A DNA stretch of 11,722 nt. It comes from Lachnospiraceae bacterium UBA3785 (lineage in GTDB: Bacteria > Bacillota > Clostridia > Lachnospirales > Lachnospiraceae). Under the pieces are notes generated by a model. It did not search any database, had not been told where the DNA came from, and saw nothing but the letters and a program-made list of their open reading frames with translations. The stretch is taken from NCBI GenBank assembly GCA_002369495.1, contig DFFD01000240.1, positions 1 to 11,722 of the forward strand. Reading direction: 5' to 3'. Both the position numbers and the translations under genes were made by a program. Shown one piece after another: positions 6,356 through 11,722 of this stretch; position 1 is the stretch's first letter; every line of letters begins with the position of its first letter.

Positions 6356-6392
6356 AAAAACTAACCTACTTTCCTTTCTTAACTACCGAAAA

Positions 6393-6761
6393 TTATTTCT
6401 TCTTGTTAGCGACTGTGCGCTTCGGTCCCTTGCGGGTCCGGGCATTGTTCTTGGTGTTCTGACCGCGAACCGGAAGGCCCTTTCTGTGACGGATGCCTCT
6501 GTAGCAGCCGATCTCAGTGAGACGCTTGATGTTCATGGCGACTTCTCTGCGGAGGTCACCTTCGACCATGTAATCCTCAGCGATGACTTCGCTGAGCTTC
6601 TTGACTTCTTCGTCGGTCAGGTCTCTGCACCTTGTGTCTGCATTGACGCCTGCCTTCTCGACGATCTTTGTAGCGGATGTGCGGCCGATGCCATAAATGC
6701 TGGTAAGACCGATCTCAACGCGCTTATCTCTGGGTAAATCAACACCTGCGATACGAGCCAT
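6393..6761 (-). CDS. rpsM: 30S ribosomal protein S13
   Basis: A 122-residue protein of the 30S head that forms the B1 intersubunit bridges and touches P-site tRNA with its basic tail. It has the standard [20 protein letters not shown] start, the S13 signature around [15 protein letters not shown] (89-103) and a Lys/Arg-rich tail to residue 122. AAGGAG lies 11 nt before the ATG at 6761. The 231-nt stretch upstream of it is unusually long for this operon and holds inverted repeats (listed separately). In E. coli the equivalent leader is where S4 binds to repress the alpha operon. Confidence 0.98.
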   Translation of the reverse strand: MARIAGVDLPRDKRVEIGLTSIYGIGRTSATKIVEKAGVNADTRCRDLTDEEVKKLSEVIAEDYMVEGDLRREVAMNIKRLTEIGCYRGIRHRKGLPVRGQNTKNNARTRKGPKRTVANKKK

Positions 6762-6803
6762 TGTAAAACTCTCCTTCTACTACATAATACAAAACTGATT
6801 GAC

Positions 6804-6956
6804 TGGGGCAGACCGTCAGGATCAGGATTCATTTCCTGCTGTTCTCATCTCTGCCCAACCGGTTTTTAAGCCGGCCTTTCCACTGCGATACAAACGATCG
6901 GCATGGTATCAAAGAGTAATGTGCTGCCCCGGTCTGGTATATAGGGTTAACGGGGC
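6804..6956 (-). promoter_or_regulatory. Structured leader between rpmJ and rpsM
   Basis: The 231-nt spacer 6762-6992 has no open frame of note but three nested or serial inverted repeats in the minus-strand RNA. The first is GCCCCG (6956-6951) with CGGGGC (6931-6926). The second is GGCCGG (6876-6871) with CCGGTT (6862-6857, two G-U pairs). The third is TGGGCAGA (6857-6850) with TCTGCCCCA (6812-6804, one bulge), which encloses CAGGA/TCCTG (6838-6834, 6827-6823). I see no convincing promoter inside. Position and structure suggest a translational or attenuation leader for the alpha-operon genes, perhaps an S4 target; this is inference, and it matches no leader family that I can name. Confidence 0.4.
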
Positions 6957-6992
6957 GCCATCTATTCTATGATCAGAGCATTACAAGCTCGC

Positions 6993-7107
6993 TCAACCCT
7001 GCCTCTGTTTGTGTTTCGGATTCTCGCAGATGATCCTTATCGATGCCTTTGCGCTTGATGACTTTGCACTTGTCGCAAATAGGCTTTACGGAAGATCTAA
7101 CCTTCAT
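6993..7107 (-). pseudogene. rpmJ: 50S ribosomal protein L36 with one-base frameshift
   Basis: The reading frame from ATG 7107 encodes the canonical L36 N-terminus (MKVRSSVKPICDKCKVIKRKG). It then leaves the family, running on unrelated to a stop at 6973 (44 residues). One base further along, the +1 frame encodes the missing half, S-I-R-I-I-C-E-N-P-K-H-K-Q-R-Q-G, with its stop at 6995-6993. Removing one base near 7044 (GGCATCG read as GGCTCG) restores exactly 37 residues, the standard length. The zinc ribbon needs C11 and C14 from the first frame and C27 and H32 from the second, so the unshifted product cannot bind zinc normally. The ribosome-binding site is excellent (AAGGAGG). This is either a sequencing or assembly error, a real mutation, or recoding; no slippery run or stop codon sits at the junction, which argues against programmed shifting. 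Confidence 0.88.
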
Positions 7108-7153
7108 TATAAACCTCCTTTCCGCAAATCGCTCTGCTTTGAATGTAAAATCC

Positions 7154-7166
7154 GCGCCAAAGGCGC
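7154..7166. repeat. Short hairpin in the rpmJ leader
   Basis: GCGCC and GGCGC form a perfect 5-bp stem around a 3-nt loop. On the minus strand it begins about 11 nt after the predicted start of the rpmJ promoter and is followed by GGATTTTA. It is too short and its T-run too weak for a sure terminator; it may be a minor attenuator or simply a leader hairpin. Confidence 0.4.
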
Positions 7167-7183
7167 ACAAAAGTCCGCATAGT

Positions 7184-7212
7184 ATTCTACTACGCTGCGG
7201 CCTTTATTGCAA
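7184..7212 (-). promoter_or_regulatory. Internal promoter upstream of rpmJ
   Basis: In the 128-nt gap between infA and rpmJ, the minus strand reads TTGCAA (7212-7207; 4 of 6), 17 bp, TAGAAT (7189-7184; 5 of 6). Transcription would start near 7177, about 70 nt before the rpmJ ATG. It would give rpmJ-rpsM-rpsK-rpsD-rpoA-rplQ a supply independent of the upstream spc genes. A dyad (TAGTA/TACTA flanked by CCGCA/TGCGG, 7175-7200) straddles the -10 box. Confidence 0.6.
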
Positions 7213-7235
7213 GCATTATTTTGTTCTTTTTACAA

Positions 7236-7454
7236 TTATTTATCGCGCCAGATGATACGTCCCTTGTCAAGATCATACGGCGACAGCTCGATGGTGACCT
7301 TGTCGCCCGGAAGGATCCGGATGAAATTCATGCGAAGCTTTCCGCTGATGTGAGCCAGGACGACATGCTTGTTCGAAAGTTCCACACGGAACATGGCGTT
7401 GGGGAGCTTTTCAATGACGGTCCCTTCCACTTCAATCGCATCCGCTCTAGACAT
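7236..7454 (-). CDS. infA: Translation initiation factor IF-1
   Basis: A 72-residue OB-fold (S1-like) protein that occupies the 30S A site during initiation and works with IF-2 and IF-3. The whole sequence follows the family: [20 protein letters not shown], then [19 protein letters not shown] and the C-terminal [13 protein letters not shown]. The start at 7454 is only 4 nt after the map stop, and its ribosome-binding site AAGGAGG is formed by the last codons of map, so its translation is likely coupled to map. A 128-nt gap with a promoter follows before rpmJ. Confidence 0.98.
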   Translation of the reverse strand: MSRADAIEVEGTVIEKLPNAMFRVELSNKHVVLAHISGKLRMNFIRILPGDKVTIELSPYDLDKGRIIWRDK

Positions 7455-7458
7455 ATGT

Positions 7459-8223
7459 TTAATATCCTCCTTCTTGACCGGTCAGTATCTCCGGTTCTCC
7501 TTGTGTGATCAGGATGGTGTTCTCGTAATGGGCTGCATTACTGCCATCCGCCGTTCTGATCGTCCAGCCGTCGGGCATCTGACGTATTTCTTCCGAGCCG
7601 GCCGTGAGCATCGGCTCGACGGCAAAGGTCATTCCCGGCACAAGCAGGATCCCTCTGCCCTTCTGTTCGTAGTTGGGAATCATCGGCTCCTCGTGCAGGT
7701 GCCTGCCGATCCCGTGGCCGGTGAGCTCTCTCACCACGCCTCTTCCGCGGCTCTCCGCGAAATATCCGATTGCCGCGGATATATCGTAGAGGTGATTGCC
7801 GGCTCTGGCCATCCTGAGGCCTTCAAAGAAGCTCTCTTTTGTGTCGGCGATGAGGTTTTCATTTTCCCCGCTGATCCTGCCGACGCCCCAGGTCCTCGCC
7901 GCGTCCGAATGCCAGCCTTTGTAAATGAGGCCCGCATCCAGCGAGACGATGTCTCCCTCCTTAAGGATGATCTCCTCCGAGGGGATCCCGTGGACCACGA
8001 CGTCGTTGACGGAAATGCAGATCGCTGCCGGAAATCCCTGGTAATCCTTAAAATTGGGAACTCCTCCGAGCCTTCGGATCTCATCCTCCCCGACCGCGTT
8101 CAGTTCCGCGGTAGAGATTCCCGGGCGGATGGCCGCGCGCATCGCTTCGTGTACGCGTGCGAGCATCCGCCCTGAGATCCTCATTAATTCAATTTCTTCT
8201 TTTGTTTTTACCCTTACAGGCAT
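7459..8223 (-). CDS. map: Type I methionine aminopeptidase
   Basis: A 254-residue cytosolic metalloenzyme that removes the initiator methionine from nascent proteins when the second residue is small. All metal ligands and catalytic residues of the pita-bread fold are present at E. coli-like positions: H79, D96 (in SLDAG), D107 (HSDAAR), H170 (TGHGIG), H177, E203 (AVEPM) and E234 (HYENT). There is no N-terminal zinc-finger extension, so it is the short bacterial class. Its ATG shares one base with the adk stop (TAATG), and its 3' end supplies the infA ribosome-binding site. In B. subtilis a small KOW-domain gene lies between map and infA; here nothing does. Confidence 0.98.
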   Translation of the reverse strand: MPVRVKTKEEIELMRISGRMLARVHEAMRAAIRPGISTAELNAVGEDEIRRLGGVPNFKDYQGFPAAICISVNDVVVHGIPSEEIILKEGDIVSLDAGLIYKGWHSDAARTWGVGRISGENENLIADTKESFFEGLRMARAGNHLYDISAAIGYFAESRGRGVVRELTGHGIGRHLHEEPMIPNYEQKGRGILLVPGMTFAVEPMLTAGSEEIRQMPDGWTIRTADGSNAAHYENTILITQGEPEILTGQEGGY

Positions 8224-8867
8224 TACTTACCGATCTTCTCCAGAATTTCCGCGAAAACGGCGTCCATATCCTTCGTACCGTCGATGTTCACGACAAGGCC
8301 CTTCGCATCGTAGTAATCGATCAGAGGCTGTGTCTGTGCATGGTAGACGCTGAGACGGTTCCTGACGGTCTCCGGCTTGTCATCGTCGCGGATGATCAGC
8401 TTGCTGCCGCAGACGTCGCAGACGTCGGCGACCTTCGGAGCGTTGAAGATGATGTGGTAGGTAGCGCCGCAGCCGACGCATGCACGGCGGCCGGACATTC
8501 TGCTGATGATCGCCTCATCCGGAACATCGATGTTCACGGCGTAGTCAACATTTTCGCCCTTGGCGGCAAGCGCAGCATCGAGTGCCTCCGCCTGCGGGAT
8601 TGTGCGCGGGAATCCGTCGAGAACGTAGCCGTTCTTCGCGTCATCCTGGCTGATGCGGTCGACGACGAGGTCGCAGACCAGTTCATCCGGAACCAGCTGG
8701 CCGGCATCCATGTAGCCCTTGGCCTTCTTGCCGAGCTCCGTTCCGCCCTTGATGTTCGCGCGGAAGATATCACCCGTGGAGATGTGGGGGATATTGTACT
8801 CAGCTGCAAGTCTCTTGGCCTGTGTGCCTTTTCCTGCCCCGGGGGCGCCTAACATGATAACCTTCAT
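8223..8867 (-). CDS. adk: Adenylate kinase
   Basis: A 214-residue long-form adenylate kinase that interconverts ATP + AMP and 2 ADP in the cytosol. Visible features are the P-loop G7-A-P-G-A-G-K-G-T15, the NMP-binding segment STGDIFR (30-36), D84-G-F-P-R88, and a LID domain (about 124-165) with four cysteines C130, C133, C150 and C153. The four cysteines form the structural zinc site typical of Gram-positive enzymes. The start at 8867 follows GGAGG at a good distance; an in-frame ATG at 8906 lies upstream of that site and would add a non-family extension. It lies 84 nt after secY, a gap that holds a strong hairpin, and overlaps map by one base. Confidence 0.98.
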   Translation of the reverse strand: MKVIMLGAPGAGKGTQAKRLAAEYNIPHISTGDIFRANIKGGTELGKKAKGYMDAGQLVPDELVCDLVVDRISQDDAKNGYVLDGFPRTIPQAEALDAALAAKGENVDYAVNIDVPDEAIISRMSGRRACVGCGATYHIIFNAPKVADVCDVCGSKLIIRDDDKPETVRNRLSVYHAQTQPLIDYYDAKGLVVNIDGTKDMDAVFAEILEKIGK

Positions 8868-8910
8868 TTTAAGCCTCCTTTCATTTTGGAAAGTCTCTAT
8901 AAACACCTAT

Positions 8911-8945
8911 GGGGACGCCCCGGAAAATGGATCCGGGCTGTCCCC
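8911..8945. repeat. Large intergenic hairpin between secY and adk
   Basis: On the minus strand GGGGAC (8945-8940) pairs with GTCCCC (8916-8911), and CCCGGA (8937-8932) with TCCGGG (8924-8919). The two stems are separated by a 2x2 internal loop and capped by a 7-nt loop. No U-run follows on the minus strand, so it should not terminate there; TTTT follows on the plus strand, where no gene needs ending. It may be an mRNA processing or stability element that sets adk-map-infA apart from secY, or a dispersed palindrome. Confidence 0.7.
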
Positions 8946-8951
8946 TTTTGG

Positions 8952-10268
8952 TTACGAATTTAAAAATCCCTTGTAATTTCTCACAACCATCATCGATTCG
9001 ATCTGCTTCACGGTCTCGAGGATGACGCCGACGATAATGATGATCGACGTGCCGCCGAAGGAGACGCTGGCGTTGAACACACCGTTGAAGAAGAACGGAA
9101 TGATTGCGATGATCACAAGCCCGACCGCACCGATGAAGATGATGTAGTTCAGGAGCTTTGTGAGATAATCGGAAGTCGGCCGGCCCGGACGAATACCGGG
9201 AATGAAGCCGCCCTGCTTCTTCATATTGTCCGCAATCTCAAGAGGATTGAAGGTGATCGACGTGTAGAAGTACGCGAAGAAGATCACGAGGACAATATAA
9301 AGGATAAGCCCCAGATTGTAAATCGGCCTGGTCACCTGGAACCAGTTGTTGGAGCTTAATATCCCGAGGATCGTTCCGCCTACGCCCGTAGCGTTGTTTT
9401 TGCCCATGAACGTGGCGATGATGCCCGGGAAGGACATGATCGACGATGCGAAGATGACCGGGATAACGCCGGCGGTGTTGACCTTGAGCGGGATATGCGT
9501 GCTCTGGCCGCCGACCACCCTGCGGCCGACCGTCTTCTTGGAGTACTGGACCGGAATTTTCCGGACCGCTCCGTTGAGGAGAAGGACCATGACGACCATC
9601 ACCACGATGATGGCTATGATGATCAGAGCCGCAAGAGCTCCTCTCGCGATCGTTTTGCCCTTAACGAACTGCTCGTAAAGGCTGGTGAGATCGGACGGGA
9701 CTCTGGAGAGGATATTGATGAGAAGCACCATGGAGATGCCGTTTCCGATACCCTTTTCCGTCATCTGCTCGCCGATCCACATAAGGAATGAAGACCCGGC
9801 TGTCAGGGAAGCGATGACCACGACCGCTTTCGCGAAATCCATGTTCGGGATCAGGCCGCTGTTGCCGAAGCCGATCGTCATGGCGATCGATTCGAACAGG
9901 GAAAGCCCGACCGTCAGGTAGCGTGTGATCGCGGTAAGCTTCTTTCTGCCGTCTTCACCATCACGCTGCATTTCTTCAAGTGCAGGAATTGCAATCGTCA
10001 AAAGCTGAACAATAATCGAAGAAGTGATGTACGGTGTGATGGACAGTGCCAGGATCGACATGCTCGAGAACGAACCGCCTGTGAACGCATCAAAGAAATT
10101 GAACGCGTCACCGGTCTGCGCTGCAAACCACTCTGCGAAATAATTCCTGTTCACACCCGGCACCGGAATCTGGGATCCCAGTCGGATGATGGCCAGGCAC
10201 AGAAGCACGAAGAGCATTCTGCGCCGGACATCCTTGACTTTGAATGTGTCCATTACCTTTTTAAACAT
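8952..10268 (-). CDS. secY: Preprotein translocase subunit SecY
   Basis: A 438-residue integral membrane protein that forms the Sec channel with SecE and SecG. Ten hydrophobic segments can be placed at about 16-35, 70-97, 116-135, 146-165, 174-190, 212-233, 264-285, 315-338, 371-392 and 400-420. The plug region and lateral-gate helices lie around 55-97 (GGSFSSMSILALSITPYITSS is the conserved block, about 64-84). The cytosolic loops that contact the ribosome and SecA include the basic KKTVGRRVVGGQSTHIPLKVN region (about 244-264) and RPGRPTSDYL (360-369). The ATG at 10268 shares one base with the rplO stop (TGATG), so translation is coupled. Length and topology are normal for Firmicutes. Confidence 0.98.
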   Translation of the reverse strand: MFKKVMDTFKVKDVRRRMLFVLLCLAIIRLGSQIPVPGVNRNYFAEWFAAQTGDAFNFFDAFTGGSFSSMSILALSITPYITSSIIVQLLTIAIPALEEMQRDGEDGRKKLTAITRYLTVGLSLFESIAMTIGFGNSGLIPNMDFAKAVVVIASLTAGSSFLMWIGEQMTEKGIGNGISMVLLINILSRVPSDLTSLYEQFVKGKTIARGALAALIIIAIIVVMVVMVLLLNGAVRKIPVQYSKKTVGRRVVGGQSTHIPLKVNTAGVIPVIFASSIMSFPGIIATFMGKNNATGVGGTILGILSSNNWFQVTRPIYNLGLILYIVLVIFFAYFYTSITFNPLEIADNMKKQGGFIPGIRPGRPTSDYLTKLLNYIIFIGAVGLVIIAIIPFFFNGVFNASVSFGGTSIIIIVGVILETVKQIESMMVVRNYKGFLNS

Positions 10269-10708
10269 CAGATCACCTCAACTGTCCCGCCTGCCGCCTC
10301 AATCTTAGCTTTAGCGCTCTCGCTGACCTTCGCAGCCTTGACAGTGAGCTTCCTGGTAAGCTCGCCGCCGCCGAGAACCTTGACGCCGTCGCAGATCTTC
10401 GCGATCACGCCGGTCTCAAGGAGAAGCTCCGCCGTGATGACGGTGCCATCCTCGAACTGCTCAAGTCTGCCGACATTGACATAAGCGTATTCCTTGGAGT
10501 TGCGGTTGTTGAAACCTCTCTTCGGAAGACGTCTGAACAGAGGCATCTGGCCGCCTTCAAAACCGATACGCGGAGCGCCGGAGCGGGCCTTCTGACCCTT
10601 GTGGCCCTTGCCTGCGGTCTTGCCGTTGCCGGAGCTCTCACCGCGGCCTCTGCGGAAATTATCGTTATGCCTGGAACCGGCAGCCGGTTTTAATGTCGAT
10701 AAATCCAT
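10268..10708 (-). CDS. rplO: 50S ribosomal protein L15
   Basis: A 146-residue late-assembly 50S protein. The Gly/Arg/Lys-rich N-terminal extension ([16 protein letters not shown] at about 29-44) threads into 23S rRNA, and the globular C-terminal half has the [20 protein letters not shown] stretch. The ATG at 10708 is preferred over an in-frame GTG at 10717: GGAGG at 10721-10717 is 8 nt before the ATG, and the GTG overlaps that site. The stop shares a base with secY. It lies 15 nt after rpmD. Confidence 0.97.
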   Translation of the reverse strand: MDLSTLKPAAGSRHNDNFRRGRGESSGNGKTAGKGHKGQKARSGAPRIGFEGGQMPLFRRLPKRGFNNRNSKEYAYVNVGRLEQFEDGTVITAELLLETGVIAKICDGVKVLGGGELTRKLTVKAAKVSESAKAKIEAAGGTVEVI

Positions 10709-10716
10709 TACTGGCA

Positions 10717-10722
10717 CCTCCT
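10717..10722 (-). promoter_or_regulatory. Ribosome-binding site that fixes the rplO start
   Basis: AGGAGG on the minus strand lies 8 nt before ATG 10708 and overlaps the GTG at 10717, which excludes the GTG as the initiator. Confidence 0.85.
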
Positions 10723-10723
10723 A

Positions 10724-10912
10724 TCAAACTTCTTCTACTTTGACCAGATAACCGATCTTGGCGATCTGGCCGCGGGTAGCTGCATTGTCCGGAAGGATCA
10801 CGAAGGAGTTCAGCTTCTTGAAGCCCATGGATTCAATGATCTTCTTATTCTTCGGAACAGCTCCGATCGTAGACTTAACCAGTGTAATTTTGAGTTTCTT
10901 TTCTTCTGCCAT
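10724..10912 (-). CDS. rpmD: 50S ribosomal protein L30
   Basis: A 62-residue 50S protein, near the usual 60. The family pattern is clear: LKITLVKSTIGAVPKNKKII (7-26), GFKKLNSFVILPDNAATRGQI, then the C-terminal strand KIGYLVKVEEV. The start at 10912 follows GGAGG in the short gap after rpsE. It sits between rpsE and rplO, the standard spc order. Confidence 0.97.
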   Translation of the reverse strand: MAEEKKLKITLVKSTIGAVPKNKKIIESMGFKKLNSFVILPDNAATRGQIAKIGYLVKVEEV

Positions 10913-10926
10913 TTCGTTGACCTCCC

Positions 10927-11445
10927 TTACGCCTTGATCTCATCAACGGACTTGCCGCGGAGACGAGCGACCTCTTCCGGAGTCTTAAGACCCTTCAGGG
11001 CTGCAAGAGTTGCGAAAACGACATTCTGCTTGTTGTTGGAGCCGAGGGACTTCGTACGGATATTCTGGATGCCGGCAAGCTCGACGACTGCACGTGCAGC
11101 GCCGCCGCTGATGACACCGGTACCTTCCGGAGCCCGCTTCAGGAGGACCTGAGCGCCGCCGAACTTACCAAGGTTGTCGAATGTGATGCTGTTGTAGTCT
11201 GTTCTCGCCACGGAAATCATATGCTTCTCAGCATCTTCCTTGCCCTTGCGGATCGCTTCCGGGATTTCAGCCGCTTTGCCGAGGCCTGCGCCTACATGGC
11301 CGTTCTTATCGCCTACAACTACGAGTGCGGAGAAGCGCATATTGCGGCCGCCCTTGACGACTTTCGTTACGCGCTTGATGGCAACGACTCTGTCCTCGAG
11401 ACCGTTCTCATCTTTATCCATTCTTTTATTTTCGTTCTGTCTCAT
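10927..11445 (-). CDS. rpsE: 30S ribosomal protein S5
   Basis: A 172-residue 30S protein near the mRNA entry site that helps decoding accuracy and mRNA unwinding. An N-terminal dsRBD-like domain covers about 15-80 ([19 protein letters not shown], then [20 protein letters not shown]), and a C-terminal S5-fold about 95-165 ([34 protein letters not shown]). The ATG at 11445 has GGAAGGGG 8 nt upstream. A later in-frame ATG (codon 9) has no ribosome-binding site. It lies 17 nt after rplR and 14 nt before rpmD. Confidence 0.98.
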   Translation of the reverse strand: MRQNENKRMDKDENGLEDRVVAIKRVTKVVKGGRNMRFSALVVVGDKNGHVGAGLGKAAEIPEAIRKGKEDAEKHMISVARTDYNSITFDNLGKFGGAQVLLKRAPEGTGVISGGAARAVVELAGIQNIRTKSLGSNNKQNVVFATLAALKGLKTPEEVARLRGKSVDEIKA

Positions 11446-11462
11446 GAAAATTCCCCTTCCTC

Positions 11463-11722
11463 TTAGAATGCAAGCCCTGCTTCACGTGCTGCATCGGCAA
11501 GAGCCTTGATCTTTCCGTGGTACACAAAACCGCCGCGGTCAAAAACGACTTCCTTGATGCCGGCGTTGATGGCCTTCTCGCCGATCACTTTCCCGACCTT
11601 GGCAGCCGCTTCGACAGTGTCCGTGTACTCAAGGCCTTCCTTGACCTCAGCCTGAAGCGTGGAAGCGGAAATGAGGGTGACGCCCTTCACATCATCGATG
11701 ATCTGAGCATACATATGCTTGT
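11463..11722 (-). CDS. rplR: 50S ribosomal protein L18, 5' end outside window
   Basis: The C-terminal 85 or so residues of L18, which binds 5S rRNA. The frame is open to the window edge and begins with K-H before M-Y-A-Q-I-I-D-D, matching the internal KHxYAQI segment of the family. The Met at 11714 is therefore internal and not the start. The C-terminal region has [20 protein letters not shown] and ends [10 protein letters not shown], typical of L18. A full-length gene would need roughly 35-40 more codons upstream. rpsE follows after 17 nt. Confidence 0.97.
   Translation of the reverse strand, partial: KHMYAQIIDDVKGVTLISASTLQAEVKEGLEYTDTVEAAAKVGKVIGEKAINAGIKEVVFDRGGFVYHGKIKALADAAREAGLAF

Noticed and set aside
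7030..7060. Programmed +1 frameshift in rpmJ as the default reading
   Set aside because: There is no in-frame stop, rare codon or slip sequence at the junction as in prfB. Kept only as one of several explanations.
10709..10717. GTG at 10717 as the rplO start
   Set aside because: It overlaps the GGAGG site that serves the ATG at 10708, and the family N-terminus begins at that ATG.
1..11722. A novel multi-gene defence, mobile or biosynthetic system
   Set aside because: All genes but one belong to well-known housekeeping families in conserved order. I see no integrase, transposase, toxin-antitoxin, CRISPR array or reverse transcriptase.

Overview
The window is a core-genome segment of a Gram-positive anaerobe, most likely a clostridium of the Lachnospiraceae type. 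I infer this from the gene order (adk and map inside the spc operon, then infA-rpmJ-rpsM-rpsK-rpsD-rpoA-rplQ), from the enlarged L17, from the zinc-less S4 and from strong GGAGG ribosome-binding sites. Every gene is on the minus strand, so transcription runs from high to low coordinates. There are no insertion sequences, phage genes or CRISPR arrays.

Layout, in transcription order. (1) 11722 to 3642 is the distal spc operon and the whole alpha operon: rplR (5' end outside the window), rpsE, rpmD, rplO, secY, adk, map, infA, rpmJ, rpsM, rpsK, rpsD, rpoA, rplQ. Several junctions overlap or nearly touch (rplO/secY, adk/map, map/infA), which suggests translational coupling. A promoter lies between infA and rpmJ, a 231-nt structured spacer lies before rpsM, and a clear Rho-independent terminator follows rplQ. 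(2) 3586 to 2724 is a single gene with its own promoter. It encodes a membrane-anchored SGNH-fold protein whose nucleophile serine is glycine. (3) 2723 to 2483 is an AT-rich spacer with two hairpins and, unexpectedly, a good promoter on the plus strand. (4) 2482 to 190 holds three genes joined by ATGA overlaps: a THUMP-domain RNA guanine methyltransferase, the house-cleaning nucleotide pyrophosphatase rdgB, and a YfcE/MJ0936-type phosphodiesterase. (5) 172 to 1 is a tRNA operon with a consensus promoter, tRNA-Pro(UGG) and the first 22 nt of what looks like tRNA-Gly.

Functionally, most of the window makes the translation and secretion apparatus: 50S and 30S proteins, IF-1, the SecY channel, methionine aminopeptidase, RNA polymerase alpha, and adenylate kinase for nucleotide supply. 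The distal genes do rRNA modification, nucleotide-pool sanitation and tRNA supply.

The main anomalies are a one-base frameshift in rpmJ (L36) that splits its zinc ribbon, the catalytically degenerate SGNH protein, the orphan plus-strand promoter with hairpins at 2522-2721, and the structured spacers around rpmJ and between secY and adk. I found no wholly new multi-gene system.
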